Of a stretch of DNA of 39,110 nt, positions 6,313 to 14,146 are shown piece by piece. How positions within the stretch are numbered: position 1 is the stretch's first letter; the number at the start of each line of letters is the position of its first letter. The notes beneath the pieces were generated by a model. It was given only the letters and a program-made list of their open reading frames with translations. It ran no database searches and was not told the DNA's origin. Source of the stretch: an uncultured Christensenellaceae bacterium (GTDB lineage Bacteria; Bacillota; Clostridia; Christensenellales; Borkfalkiaceae); assembly GCA_910588645.1 (NCBI GenBank), contig CAJUOY010000016.1:1-39110 (forward strand). Reading direction: 5' to 3'. The translations under genes and the position numbers were made by a program.

Positions 6313-7350
6313 ATGCCCGAAGAATTTCAAAAAGTCATTACAATTAAATTGCCGATATACGTTAGGCAAAAGGCAAACGGCGTTTATGAAGCACGCTTCC
6401 GGGCGCACGGCTATAATATTTCCGTGTCGTCCGTCGATTACGACGAATTAAAGCCGAAGTTTATTTTAAAACTTGCAAACTACACTCCGCCGCAAATTGA
6501 AGCGGCAATCGTTGAAGAGCTTCCAGCTCCGGCGCGCCCGCTTTTAACGGAAACCGCCGAACGCTGGCTTGAACTCAAACGCCCGACAATTAAGCCGACA
6601 ACGCACGCATACTATGTTCAGCTGCTCGGCGCGAATATTTACCCGGCGTTTACGGGGCGTTATCTGGACGAGCTGAAACAGTCCGACATACAAGCGGTTT
6701 TAAATGCGTACATAGAGCAAGGCAAGTACAGAACGGCAACGAAGATTTACCAAACGTTAAGCGCCGTTTTTGAATTTGCCGTAGGCGAAGAGCTTTTAGA
6801 GCGTTCGCCAATGCGCCTATTAAAGCCGCCGAAATATGAAGAGCGGGGCGGCGTTGCCCTCACGTTGAACGAGGAGCGGGAGTTTTTGCAACTGCTCAAC
6901 GGTAGCAACTGCACGGCCGACATAAAAAACGCGCTTTTGCTTCTTCTCTATACCGGAATGCGCCGAAGCGAACTTGCCAGCGCCCGCATAGAAAACGGCT
7001 TTATTTCCGTTATCAGCGCCAAAACGCGCAAGGGCTTCCAAGAAAAGCGGCGGTTAATTCCCGTAACGCCTATGCTTGCGCCGTATATTCCCGGCTTCGA
7101 TTTTGCGCAGCTGAACGCCTTGCGCCCGGACGCACTAACGCAAGCATTTAAACGGCTTATGCCAGCGCATCACTTGCACGAACTCCGGCACACGTTTATT
7201 ACACGTGCGCAAGAATGCGGAGTGCCGCGCGAAGTCGTTTCAGTCTGGGCGGGACACTCACCGGACGGAACGCAAACAAGCAACGTTTATACGCACTTTT
7301 CGCGGGAGTATATGACGAAAGAGGCGCAAAAAGTAGCTTACAACATTTAA
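6313..7350 (+). CDS. int: Tyrosine recombinase / integrase
   Basis: 345 residues. The ATG at 6313 is chosen because AAGGAG lies 9 bases before it. A SAM-like core-binding domain covers about 75-165 and the catalytic domain about 180-335. Catalytic residues visible: R217 in GMRRSEL, a Lys in the SAKTRKG hairpin (237 or 240), H289 and R292 in HELRHT, H315 in AGHS and nucleophile Y326 in NVYTHF, so the enzyme looks intact. It sits next to the right attachment site, and the crossover in the tRNA-Gln anticodon loop fits this family. It would both insert and, with a helper, excise the element. Confidence 0.93.
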   Translation: MPEEFQKVITIKLPIYVRQKANGVYEARFRAHGYNISVSSVDYDELKPKFILKLANYTPPQIEAAIVEELPAPARPLLTETAERWLELKRPTIKPTTHAYYVQLLGANIYPAFTGRYLDELKQSDIQAVLNAYIEQGKYRTATKIYQTLSAVFEFAVGEELLERSPMRLLKPPKYEERGGVALTLNEEREFLQLLNGSNCTADIKNALLLLLYTGMRRSELASARIENGFISVISAKTRKGFQEKRRLIPVTPMLAPYIPGFDFAQLNALRPDALTQAFKRLMPAHHLHELRHTFITRAQECGVPREVVSVWAGHSPDGTQTSNVYTHFSREYMTKEAQKVAYNI

Positions 7351-7413
7351 TTTGAATTTGGGAGCGTTTGGGAGTGCGATTTAGTCCCCGCAAAGTCCCC
7401 AAAAAGGCATAAA

Positions 7414-7469
7414 AAAAGCGCCGTTAATCGTTCAAAATCACGTCAAATTGAACGAAAAACAGCGCTTTT
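7414..7469. terminator. Nested hairpin terminator after integrase
   Basis: Outer stem AAAAGCGC (7414-7421) with GCGCTTTT (7462-7469), inner stem TCGTTCAA (7428-7435) with TTGAACGA (7448-7455). It lies between the integrase and the tRNA-Gln 3' end and could serve both directions. Confidence 0.55.
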
Positions 7470-7513
7470 GGCTGGGGCGAAGTGATTCGAACACCCGAAT
7501 GACGGAGTCAGAG
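7469..7513. repeat. attR: 3' half of tRNA-Gln supplied by the element
   Basis: The 45 bases are identical to 1-45. They complete the tRNA-Gln gene, so the tRNA stays functional after integration. Confidence 0.85.
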
Positions 7514-7543
7514 TCCGTTGCCTTACCGCTTGGCGACGCCCCA
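7469..7543 (-). tRNA. tRNA-Gln (anticodon CTG)
   Basis: 75 bases including an encoded CCA. The acceptor stem TGGGGCG pairs with CGCCCCA (the U1-A72 pair typical of tRNA-Gln) and the discriminator is G. The anticodon stem ACGGA/TCCGT holds loop CTCTGAC with anticodon CTG, and the T-loop is TTCGAAT. The gene is rebuilt from a chromosomal 5' half and an element-borne 3' half. Confidence 0.93.
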
Positions 7544-7587
7544 ATATTTGCAAACAAAAATTATTTGTCTGCTTACTTTGCCTAATT

Positions 7588-7616
7588 ATTATATATATAA
7601 AATTTGAAAAATACAA
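7588..7616 (-). promoter_or_regulatory. Promoter of tRNA-Gln
   Basis: On the minus strand TTGTAT (7611-7616), 17 bases, TATAAT (7588-7593). The predicted start is about 38 bases before the mature tRNA 5' end. Confidence 0.65.
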
Positions 7617-7643
7617 GCGTTTTTAATCAATTTTTAAAATTTT

Positions 7644-8423
7644 TTAAACCTTCGGCTTTTGTTTTTTATTTACCTGTTCGCCCGATCTTATATCTGAGGC
7701 GTTCAGGTCTTTTTTAATTTTGTATTCAACCGAAGATACCGTTGCAAGGAAAACGTCCTTCGCGCCTGCGGAAAATAACAGATCGGTAATCGTTTCCGCC
7801 GTTGCGCCGGTAGTCAATACGTCGTCTATAATCAAGACGACTTTGCCATACACCGCGTTTTTATCGGTTATCCTGAAACAGCCTTTTAAATTTTCCAGCC
7901 GTTCTTTTTTTGTAAGCGATTTTTGTTCTCTTGTATCTTTAACTTTCTCCAGTGCGCCGTGAAATAGGGGTACGTTTATCCTTACGGAAAGGCTGTCGGC
8001 CAAAAGCGCGGCTTGGTTGTATCCGCGTTTTCTTATTGCCTTTTTGGTCATAGGCACAAAGACTAATCCGTCTATTTTCGGAAGATCTTTGATTTTTTCG
8101 CTGAGAACGTCTGCAAAAAATTCCTTTAAATAACCGTTGCCGTTTTTAAATTTTTTAACGAGCAATGCGCCTCCGTCTTCGTGGACGATTGCCGATACCG
8201 CTCTATGAAAGGAGGGCGGAACGTCCTTGCATTCAAGGCATATTTCGGGGCGTACCGTTCTTCTGCCGCATAGCGGACATACGGCGTCGGTATTAAAAAT
8301 TACCGTCTTTTTACATTGAGGGCAAAGATTATCGTTAAATGTTTCAACACCGCATATGTCGCAGGTAAAATCCCTCGGGAACAGTATTTCCGCAAGTTTT
8401 CTCTTGATAATTTTAAAATCCAC
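7644..8423 (-). CDS. comF: ComF family phosphoribosyltransferase-like competence protein
   Basis: 259 residues with a GTG start. The N-terminus has zinc-binding cysteines (CDICG, CPQCK, CPLCGRR, CLECK), followed by a type I phosphoribosyltransferase fold with FVPMTKKAIRKRGYNQA and the PRPP-binding loop VVLIIDDVLTTGAT. This is the ComFC arrangement, a protein needed for DNA uptake during transformation in several bacteria. It lies 28 bases after ktrA and has no clear ribosome binding site, so it may be read from the ktr transcript. The Lys-rich C-terminal tail is a little longer than usual. Confidence 0.88.
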   Translation of the reverse strand: MDFKIIKRKLAEILFPRDFTCDICGVETFNDNLCPQCKKTVIFNTDAVCPLCGRRTVRPEICLECKDVPPSFHRAVSAIVHEDGGALLVKKFKNGNGYLKEFFADVLSEKIKDLPKIDGLVFVPMTKKAIRKRGYNQAALLADSLSVRINVPLFHGALEKVKDTREQKSLTKKERLENLKGCFRITDKNAVYGKVVLIIDDVLTTGATAETITDLLFSAGAKDVFLATVSSVEYKIKKDLNASDIRSGEQVNKKQKPKV

Positions 8424-8451
8424 TGCTTTAAAAATTTTTTTTCGTAAACGA

Positions 8452-9105
8452 TTACTTTCGGTTATTTGTAAACGCTATAATTTTTTCGGTGTTGCCGAAT
8501 ACAACCATTTTATCTCCCGATTCGAAAACCGTGTTGGCGGTGGGGGCGGGCATTATTCGGTTTCCCTTTTTTATTGAAAGTATATTGATGTCGTACTTGG
8601 CCCTGGGGTTTGTTTCCATAATAGATTTACCAACCCATTTTGAGGGGACAGCAATCTCGAATATGGAGAATTCCGAATCCAGTTCGATATAATCGTATAC
8701 ATTCTGCGAGTTGAGTTTAACAGCCAGCTTCTCCGCGATGTCGCGGTTTGGATAAATTACTTCGTCTGCGCCGACGTGATATAAGAATTTTCTTTGAATA
8801 TCGGTATTCGCTTTGGAGACTACGTACTTGGCCCCGAGATCTTTCAGTAGCGACGTGATTTCCAAAGAGCTTTGAAAGTCGTCCGCGATAGTTACGACGC
8901 AAACGTCATAGGAGGGGACGTCCAACGTTTTGAGGTTTTCCGCATTCATACAGTTGGCTATTACCGCGCCGGTATATTTGGGCGCAAGTAAATTGATGAC
9001 GTCCTCGTTTTTATCTACGATCATAACTTCGTCGCCCATATTTACGAGCTTTTCGCCGAGAAGTTGACCGAACTGTCCCATTCCTATTAAAAGTACAGAT
9101 TTCAT
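8452..9105 (-). CDS. ktrA: Potassium channel gating subunit KtrA/TrkA
   Basis: 217 residues. RCK domain with NAD-binding glycine motif GMGQFG at residues 8-13 and an acidic ribose-binding residue in IVDKNED. A TrkA_C domain occupies about 140-217 and is the region where KtrA proteins bind c-di-AMP. It is a cytoplasmic ring that gates the membrane subunit encoded 51 bases upstream. AAGGAAAAGAAT precedes the ATG. The length is normal for KtrA, half the size of Gram-negative TrkA. Confidence 0.92.
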   Translation of the reverse strand: MKSVLLIGMGQFGQLLGEKLVNMGDEVMIVDKNEDVINLLAPKYTGAVIANCMNAENLKTLDVPSYDVCVVTIADDFQSSLEITSLLKDLGAKYVVSKANTDIQRKFLYHVGADEVIYPNRDIAEKLAVKLNSQNVYDYIELDSEFSIFEIAVPSKWVGKSIMETNPRAKYDINILSIKKGNRIMPAPTANTVFESGDKMVVFGNTEKIIAFTNNRK

Positions 9106-9156
9106 ATTCTTTTCCTTGAAATTGAATTTTTATTAAAACATTCCGTGTCCGGCGGA

Positions 9157-10503
9157 TTAACCGATCAAAAGCTTGTCTATGGGTTTTCGTACTTCCGCGG
9201 CGACGTGTTTTTCACCGAGAGCGAGAGCAAGCGTAAGTATTCCGACGCGGCCTGCGTACATCAAAAGTATCAAAACGATCTTGGAGGCTACTCCCAGCTT
9301 AGGGGTAAGGTTTAAACTGAGCCCCGTCGTGCTTAGCGCCGAAACGCATTCGAACAAGACCGATTTCGAGGATTCTTCGGGTTCGAAAGCGCAGATCATA
9401 AGCGAAGCTAACATAACCATCATAAGGCAGGCCGCAAAAATCGCAAGCGCCTGGGAGAGGAGAGTATGTTCGATTCTCTTTTTACCCATATTTATATCCC
9501 GCCTGCCGCGGAATACCGCCAACATACCCATTATTATAACCGCAAAAGTACCTACCTTTATTCCGCCTGCGGTGGATCCGGAGTTGCCGCCTATAAACAT
9601 AAGTATTATGGTAAGGACGTATCCGCTCTCCGATAGGTTTACAAGATTTGTGGAATAGAAGCCTGCCGTTCTCGGCGCGACGGCGCAGAACAGCGCCGCC
9701 AACAGCTTTTCGCCGAAATGATAGTCGGCGTAATCGGTATTGTTCCATTCAAAAATCAGAAAAAGACATACGGACAGAACATATAATACCGTGCTTACTA
9801 TCAGAACTATTTTTGTATTAAGTTGAAATTTTTTGGGGTTGCATTTGCAGTCCGCAATGTCTCCCCAAACGCAAAATCCCAAGCCGCCGACCGTGATCAG
9901 TGCGGAGATGGTAAGTATGACGAGAGGATCGGTAATATATGCCGTTAAGGAACTTTGTCCAACTTGTCCGAATAGGTCGAAGCCAGCGTTACAGAATGCC
10001 GATATGGAATGGAATATAGCAAAGTAAATTCCGGTGCCCCAGCCGAAATCGCCTACGAAGCGTATCGAGAGCAAAATCGCGCCCAAAACTTCGAACACGG
10101 CGGTGCCTATGAAAATTCGTCTTATAAGCTTTCCGAGGCCGATATATTTTTCGCTCCCCGCCGAAGCCATAAATGCCTTTCTTTCATAAACGCCCACGCG
10201 TCCGCGCAGCAGCCGGAATACCATTGATACAAAGGTCATAAATCCCAGCCCACCGAGCTGGATTAAAATTAATATAACTATCTGTCCGAACATTGACCAG
10301 TGCGCGCCGACGTTTAAGGGCGACAGCCCTGTGACGCAGGTGGCCGAAACTGCTGTGAACAGCGCGTCGATAAAATTGGTGGACGTTCCGTCTTTTGCCG
10401 CGAATGGGAGGAGGAGCGAAAGACACCCTACGATTATCAGCGCAAGATAGCCGAGGGCAAGATACTGCCACACGGAAATTTTAAAATTGAATTTCTTCTT
10501 CAT
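9157..10503 (-). CDS. ktrB: Potassium channel membrane subunit KtrB (TrkH family)
   Basis: 448 residues from the ATG at 10503. A TTG 14 codons earlier is really the -35 element of the promoter, so I reject it as start. Four pore repeats are visible: TAVSATCVTGLSPLN, ISAFCNAGFDLFG, CAVAPRTAGFYSTNL and VSALSTTGLSLNL, each with the filter glycine, among about ten membrane helices. Together with KtrA it forms a potassium uptake system used for osmotic and pH control. There is no Shine-Dalgarno sequence, and only 13 bases separate the -10 box from the ATG, so the mRNA should have a leader of about 7 bases. Confidence 0.92.
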   Translation of the reverse strand: MKKKFNFKISVWQYLALGYLALIIVGCLSLLLPFAAKDGTSTNFIDALFTAVSATCVTGLSPLNVGAHWSMFGQIVILILIQLGGLGFMTFVSMVFRLLRGRVGVYERKAFMASAGSEKYIGLGKLIRRIFIGTAVFEVLGAILLSIRFVGDFGWGTGIYFAIFHSISAFCNAGFDLFGQVGQSSLTAYITDPLVILTISALITVGGLGFCVWGDIADCKCNPKKFQLNTKIVLIVSTVLYVLSVCLFLIFEWNNTDYADYHFGEKLLAALFCAVAPRTAGFYSTNLVNLSESGYVLTIILMFIGGNSGSTAGGIKVGTFAVIIMGMLAVFRGRRDINMGKKRIEHTLLSQALAIFAACLMMVMLASLMICAFEPEESSKSVLFECVSALSTTGLSLNLTPKLGVASKIVLILLMYAGRVGILTLALALGEKHVAAEVRKPIDKLLIG

Positions 10504-10516
10504 CGTTGTTGCGTCA

Positions 10517-10545
10517 ATTTTAGCATATGCATTTTTTATTGTCAA
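10517..10545 (-). promoter_or_regulatory. Promoter of ktrB-ktrA-comF
   Basis: On the minus strand TTGACA (10540-10545), 17-base spacer, TAAAAT (10517-10522). The start codon follows 13 bases after the -10 box. Confidence 0.82.
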
Positions 10546-10655
10546 TAAACTTTAAGTTAAAGTATTCAATTTCCGTCTTGCGCGATTAATCGGCTCAGTT
10601 TATTTTTGTCCGAAAATTTTCTTGAAATATCGGAATCGGAATTTGCCTTTTCATT

Positions 10656-10693
10656 CATATGTCCCGTAACACATTTCGGTTGCGGGGCATATG
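10656..10693. repeat. Inverted repeat in the ktrB-glmM intergenic region
   Basis: CATATGTCCCG (10656-10666) pairs with CGGGGCATATG (10683-10693), 11 pairs with one G-T, with a 16-base loop. The region 10546-10844 has no supported gene. It holds this hairpin and the two operator-like palindromes annotated separately. Confidence 0.5.
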
Positions 10694-10774
10694 CTTTATT
10701 ACGGCTTTTCGGGTTGCGGAGCGGTGCGCGGGTTGCGGTACGATTAATGTGCAAGCAAAATATATCTGATTTTT

Positions 10775-10820
10775 GATACAAGTGTATCAAATCGAATATC
10801 AGTTTCGAAACACGTGTATT
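10775..10820. promoter_or_regulatory. Pair of operator-like palindromes upstream of glmM
   Basis: GATACAAGTGTATC (10775-10788) and GAAACACGTGTATT (10807-10820) share 11 of 14 bases and are centred 32 bp apart, about three helical turns. They lie 25-70 bases before the small frame that precedes glmM. I do not recognise the regulator. No strong -35/-10 pair is visible between here and 10845. Confidence 0.5.
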
Positions 10821-10844
10821 TAAGGCATATATCAGGGGGAATCT

Positions 10845-10949
10845 ATGTATTTTGCGCACATATTTACTCACGGCACATATGCGTCCCGACGAATAAAAAC
10901 TATTCCACTCCCTTTTTTATGCCGAATAAGTTTGATAGAAGGAGAATAA
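10845..10949 (+). CDS. 34-residue upstream ORF coupled to glmM
   Basis: ATG at 10845 with AGGGGG 5 bases upstream. It runs 34 codons and ends in TAA that overlaps the glmM ATG by one base (TAATG). The peptide is MYFAHIFTHGTYASRRIK followed by a Pro/Leu/Ile-rich end. A strong ribosome binding site plus a termination-reinitiation overlap suggest a leader peptide that couples to glmM translation. It could still be chance; the peptide has no obvious regulatory codon run. Confidence 0.45.
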   Translation: MYFAHIFTHGTYASRRIKTIPLPFLCRISLIEGE

Positions 10950-12301
10950 TGTCACAAAACAGATATTTCGGTACCGACGGGTTCAGGGGCGAAGCGGGCG
11001 CGGTCGTTACAGCGGAACTTGCATACAAGATCGGCAGAGTGCTTGGGTGGTACTATTCGCGTCGGTCAGATGGAAAAAGCCGCGCCGTCATAGGCAAAGA
11101 TACCCGTTTGTCCTCATATATGCTTGAATATTCACTTGCATCGGGACTCACTTCGTCCGGTTGTGATGCTTATATTCTGCACGTCACCACCACTCCTTCG
11201 GTGTCATACGTGACGAGGTGCGACAGCTTCGATTGCGGCATTATGGTTTCTGCAAGTCATAACCCCTACTACGATAACGGAATTAAGTTGTTGAACGACA
11301 GGGGAGAAAAAATGGACGGGGAAGTCATATCTCTTATCGAAAGTTATCTCGACGGCGATCTTACCCCGTTCGGCGGAGAAGATATTCCCTTTGCTCGCGG
11401 CAGGGATATAGGGCGTACGGTGGACTATATATCGGGGCGTAACCGATATATAGGGCATCTTATATCCCTTTCTACCTGTTCGTACAAGGGGTTGAGAATA
11501 GGTTTGGACGGCGCGAACGGCAGCGCTTTCAATATAGCGAGAAACGTTTTCGACGCGCTTGGGGCAAAGACGTTTGTCATAGGCGACAGTCCTGACGGCA
11601 CCAATATAAACGAAAATATAGGTTCAACCCATATAGAAGCGCTCAAAAGGCTCGTGCTTGAAAATTCGCTGGACGCGGGCTTTGCGTTCGACGGCGATGC
11701 CGACAGATGTATTGCGGTCGATGAACAGGGCAACGTAATAACCGGTGATGAAATTTTATACGTTTCCGCGGGCTATCTTAAAAGAATGAACGCCCTTGCG
11801 GGCGACAAAATCGTTTGCACTACTTTGAGCAACGGCGGACTTGTCAAAAGTTTAAAAAAGTTGGGGATAACCTCGGAGATATGCGCCGTCGGCGATAAGG
11901 CGGTTTGCGACGCGATGTCTGCCTCCGGCGCCGTTTTGGGCGGCGAGCGCAGTGGACATATAGTCTATTCCAAGTATGAAACTACGGGCGACGGCCTTGT
12001 GACTTCGATAATGCTTATGGAAGCGGTCGTGGAAATGAAATGTCCATTATCCCGTCTGTTGGCGGGGTATAAAGCTCTTCCGCAGATTTCGCTGAACGTT
12101 CCCGTCGTGGATAAGACGGCGGCTATGAAAGGCGTGGCCGAGCTTGCGGAAAAACTTGAACGGGAGCTTTCCTTAAGAATTATTACCAGACCTTCCGGAA
12201 CCGAGCGCGTGGTAAGGATTATGGCCGAAGGCGAAAGCGAGGAAAATTGCGCGCTTGCCTGTAAAATTCTCAGCTCCAAAATCTTGGAAAATTCAAATTG
12301 A
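10949..12301 (+). CDS. glmM: Phosphoglucosamine mutase GlmM
   Basis: 450 residues. The ATG at 10949 has AGAAGGAG just upstream and starts the family N-terminus MSQNRYFGTDGFRGEAG. The phosphoserine loop is SASHNP with active Ser near residue 103, the magnesium loop is FDGDADRC and the C-terminal phosphate-binding loop is RPSGTERVVRIM. It interconverts glucosamine-6-P and glucosamine-1-P for peptidoglycan precursor synthesis. glmS follows after 34 bases, so the two consecutive steps are co-transcribed. Confidence 0.94.
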   Translation: MSQNRYFGTDGFRGEAGAVVTAELAYKIGRVLGWYYSRRSDGKSRAVIGKDTRLSSYMLEYSLASGLTSSGCDAYILHVTTTPSVSYVTRCDSFDCGIMVSASHNPYYDNGIKLLNDRGEKMDGEVISLIESYLDGDLTPFGGEDIPFARGRDIGRTVDYISGRNRYIGHLISLSTCSYKGLRIGLDGANGSAFNIARNVFDALGAKTFVIGDSPDGTNINENIGSTHIEALKRLVLENSLDAGFAFDGDADRCIAVDEQGNVITGDEILYVSAGYLKRMNALAGDKIVCTTLSNGGLVKSLKKLGITSEICAVGDKAVCDAMSASGAVLGGERSGHIVYSKYETTGDGLVTSIMLMEAVVEMKCPLSRLLAGYKALPQISLNVPVVDKTAAMKGVAELAEKLERELSLRIITRPSGTERVVRIMAEGESEENCALACKILSSKILENSN

Positions 12302-12335
12302 TCCGCATAGGCGGTTTAATAACATCGGGTAATTT

Positions 12336-14102
12336 ATGTGCGGGATAATAGGTTATATTGGCGGCCGAAACGCCGCAGTGGAAGTTTACGAAGGACTTAA
12401 AAGGCTCGAATACCGCGGCTACGATTCCGCGGGCGCCGCATTCTGCGACGGCGATAAACTCACCCTAATAAAGAAGCGCGGCAAGGTGGAAAAACTGCTG
12501 CCGCACTTGAAGAGTGTTCGGGCGACGATAGGCATAGGGCATACCAGGTGGGCCACTCACGGAGTTCCGTCGGATGTAAACGCTCATCCCCATTCGGTAG
12601 GTAATATATGCGTGGTACATAACGGCATAATAGAAAATTATGCAGAATTAAAGGCGGGGCTGGAAGCGGAAGGCTCGGTGTTCCTTTCACGTACGGACAG
12701 CGAAGTTGCCGCGCATCTTCTTAATAAATACTATGACGGCGATCTCCTCTACGCTATGAAAATGACGGTCGGTAAATTGCGCGGTTCATATGCGCTTATG
12801 GCCGTATGTAAAGGTGAGAATAAGATCGTGGCCGCGTGCAACAAGAGTCCGCTTATCATAGGTTACGGCTTCGGCGAAAATTACTGTGCCAGCGACGAGC
12901 CTGCTCTTGCAGGCAAGTGTGAGACGATAGTAGTTATGGAAGACGGCGATCTGGCGGAAATTACTGCTGAAAGCGTTGCCGTATATAATGCCGTATATAA
13001 TTGTGAATTGCAGAGCGTTATCCGCGAGCCCGAGCCTAATCTTGCGGTGTCGGCCGACATGAGTACGGGCGATTGCCCCCACTATATGTTGAAGGAAATA
13101 CGCGAAGTGCCGGAGTCTGTATTGAGCACTAAACGCGCCTTTTCGGGAATAGCGGATAAATTCAAGACCGCAGTTTCGGGCGCGAAAAGAATTATTATGA
13201 CCGGGTGCGGTACGGCATATCACGCCGCGCTCATAGGTAAAAGATATTTTGAAAGCTTTGCTTCGATACCCGTAGAGGTCGAGACAGCGGGAGAATTCAG
13301 ATACAAAGATCCTTTGATCAATGAAGATACAGTACTCTTTGCCATAAGCCAAAGCGGCGAAACGGCGGATACCGTGGAGGCGGCCAGACTTGCGCGTTCG
13401 CGCGGAGCCAAGATTGTAGCCGTTACAAATTCCCACCGTTCACAGCTAAACAGGATTGCGGATATCGTCGTGCCTGTTGCGGCCGGACCGGAAATTTGCG
13501 TCGCGGCAACCAAAAGCTATACGGGGCAGATCACGGCCCTTTACTTGTGCGCCCTTGCGTTTGCGGGAAAAGACGACGGCGGAATTATAGAATACGCGGC
13601 AGGGCTGTGCCGCGACGTAGTTAAGAATACAAACGTAGATAAACTTGCTCATATGTGCGCCCGTTCGCGCGGAACATACTTTATGGGCAGAGATCTCGAT
13701 TATGCAGTAGCCTTGGAAGGCAGCCTCAAATTGAAGGAAATATCGTACGTTCCCGGAGATGGATATCCCGCGGGGGAGTTAAAGCACGGAACGCTGGCTC
13801 TTATCGACAGACGTACTGTATCGGTGTTCGTCATAACGGATAAAGAGCTGGCGGGGAAGAGCGGTAATGCAGTCGAACAGGTTATTTCACGCGGCGGTAA
13901 AGTTGCGGTTGTGACCAACGTAAAGGGGCTGGAATTACCACAAGGCGTCAGCGAGGTAATAACAATACCCGAGTGCGATAAGTTTTTATCTCCGTTGTTA
14001 TCCGTTATAGTGTTGCAATATCTTGCCTACCGCACGGCGGTACTTCTTAAAAAGGATCCCGATAAACCGAGAAACCTTGCAAAAAGCGTTACGGTAGAAT
14101 AG
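12336..14102 (+). CDS. glmS: Glucosamine-6-phosphate synthase GlmS
   Basis: 588 residues. N-terminal glutaminase domain with nucleophile Cys2 (MCGIIGYIGG), TRWATHG and HNGIIENY. Two SIS domains follow, with CGTAYHA and SQSGETADT in the first and the closing PRNLAKSVTVE at the C-terminus. It makes glucosamine-6-phosphate from fructose-6-phosphate and glutamine. The gap to glmM is too short for a glmS ribozyme, and the site before the ATG is weak, so control probably lies upstream of glmM. Confidence 0.95.
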   Translation: MCGIIGYIGGRNAAVEVYEGLKRLEYRGYDSAGAAFCDGDKLTLIKKRGKVEKLLPHLKSVRATIGIGHTRWATHGVPSDVNAHPHSVGNICVVHNGIIENYAELKAGLEAEGSVFLSRTDSEVAAHLLNKYYDGDLLYAMKMTVGKLRGSYALMAVCKGENKIVAACNKSPLIIGYGFGENYCASDEPALAGKCETIVVMEDGDLAEITAESVAVYNAVYNCELQSVIREPEPNLAVSADMSTGDCPHYMLKEIREVPESVLSTKRAFSGIADKFKTAVSGAKRIIMTGCGTAYHAALIGKRYFESFASIPVEVETAGEFRYKDPLINEDTVLFAISQSGETADTVEAARLARSRGAKIVAVTNSHRSQLNRIADIVVPVAAGPEICVAATKSYTGQITALYLCALAFAGKDDGGIIEYAAGLCRDVVKNTNVDKLAHMCARSRGTYFMGRDLDYAVALEGSLKLKEISYVPGDGYPAGELKHGTLALIDRRTVSVFVITDKELAGKSGNAVEQVISRGGKVAVVTNVKGLELPQGVSEVITIPECDKFLSPLLSVIVLQYLAYRTAVLLKKDPDKPRNLAKSVTVE

Positions 14103-14110
14103 ATAAAATT

Positions 14111-14141
14111 ACGGCGAGCAGATCGACAATCTGCCCGCCGT
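14111..14141. terminator. Convergent terminator between glmS and the phosphatase
   Basis: ACGGCGAGCAGAT (14111-14123) pairs with ATCTGCCCGCCGT (14129-14141), 13 positions with one mismatch and a 5-base loop. AT-rich bases lie on both sides, and it is placed between two facing genes. Confidence 0.75.
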
Positions 14142-14146
14142 TAATA

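Larger units (their letters stand above)
1..7513. mobile_element. Integrated element in tRNA-Gln, Zot-ATPase type (inovirus-like or satellite)
   Basis: A 45-bp direct repeat bounds the element (1-45 and 7469-7513), and the repeat equals the 3' part of a tRNA-Gln gene from the anticodon loop to CCA. A tyrosine integrase lies next to the right copy. Inside are a divergent XRE-controlled switch, a leftward operon of eight genes including a Zot/pI-like ATPase and a methyltransferase-like protein, and a gene-free palindrome-rich region near the left end. No capsid, coat, adsorption, relaxase or HUH Rep gene is recognisable. It could be a diverged filamentous prophage, a satellite, or a plasmid-like integrative element. 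The left copy starts at the first base of the window, so the repeat may extend further left. Confidence 0.85.

Noticed and set aside
10504..10545. TTG at 10545 as start of ktrB
   Set aside because: This TTG is the first half of a TTGACA -35 box with correct spacing to TAAAAT, so it would not be in the transcript.
10566..10871. Leftward 101-codon frame between ktrB and glmM
   Set aside because: GTG start without ribosome binding site; it runs through the operator-like palindromes and hairpin of the intergenic region.
12302..12335. Possible glmS ribozyme
   Set aside because: Only 34 bases separate glmM and glmS, too short for the ribozyme, and none of its sequence is visible.
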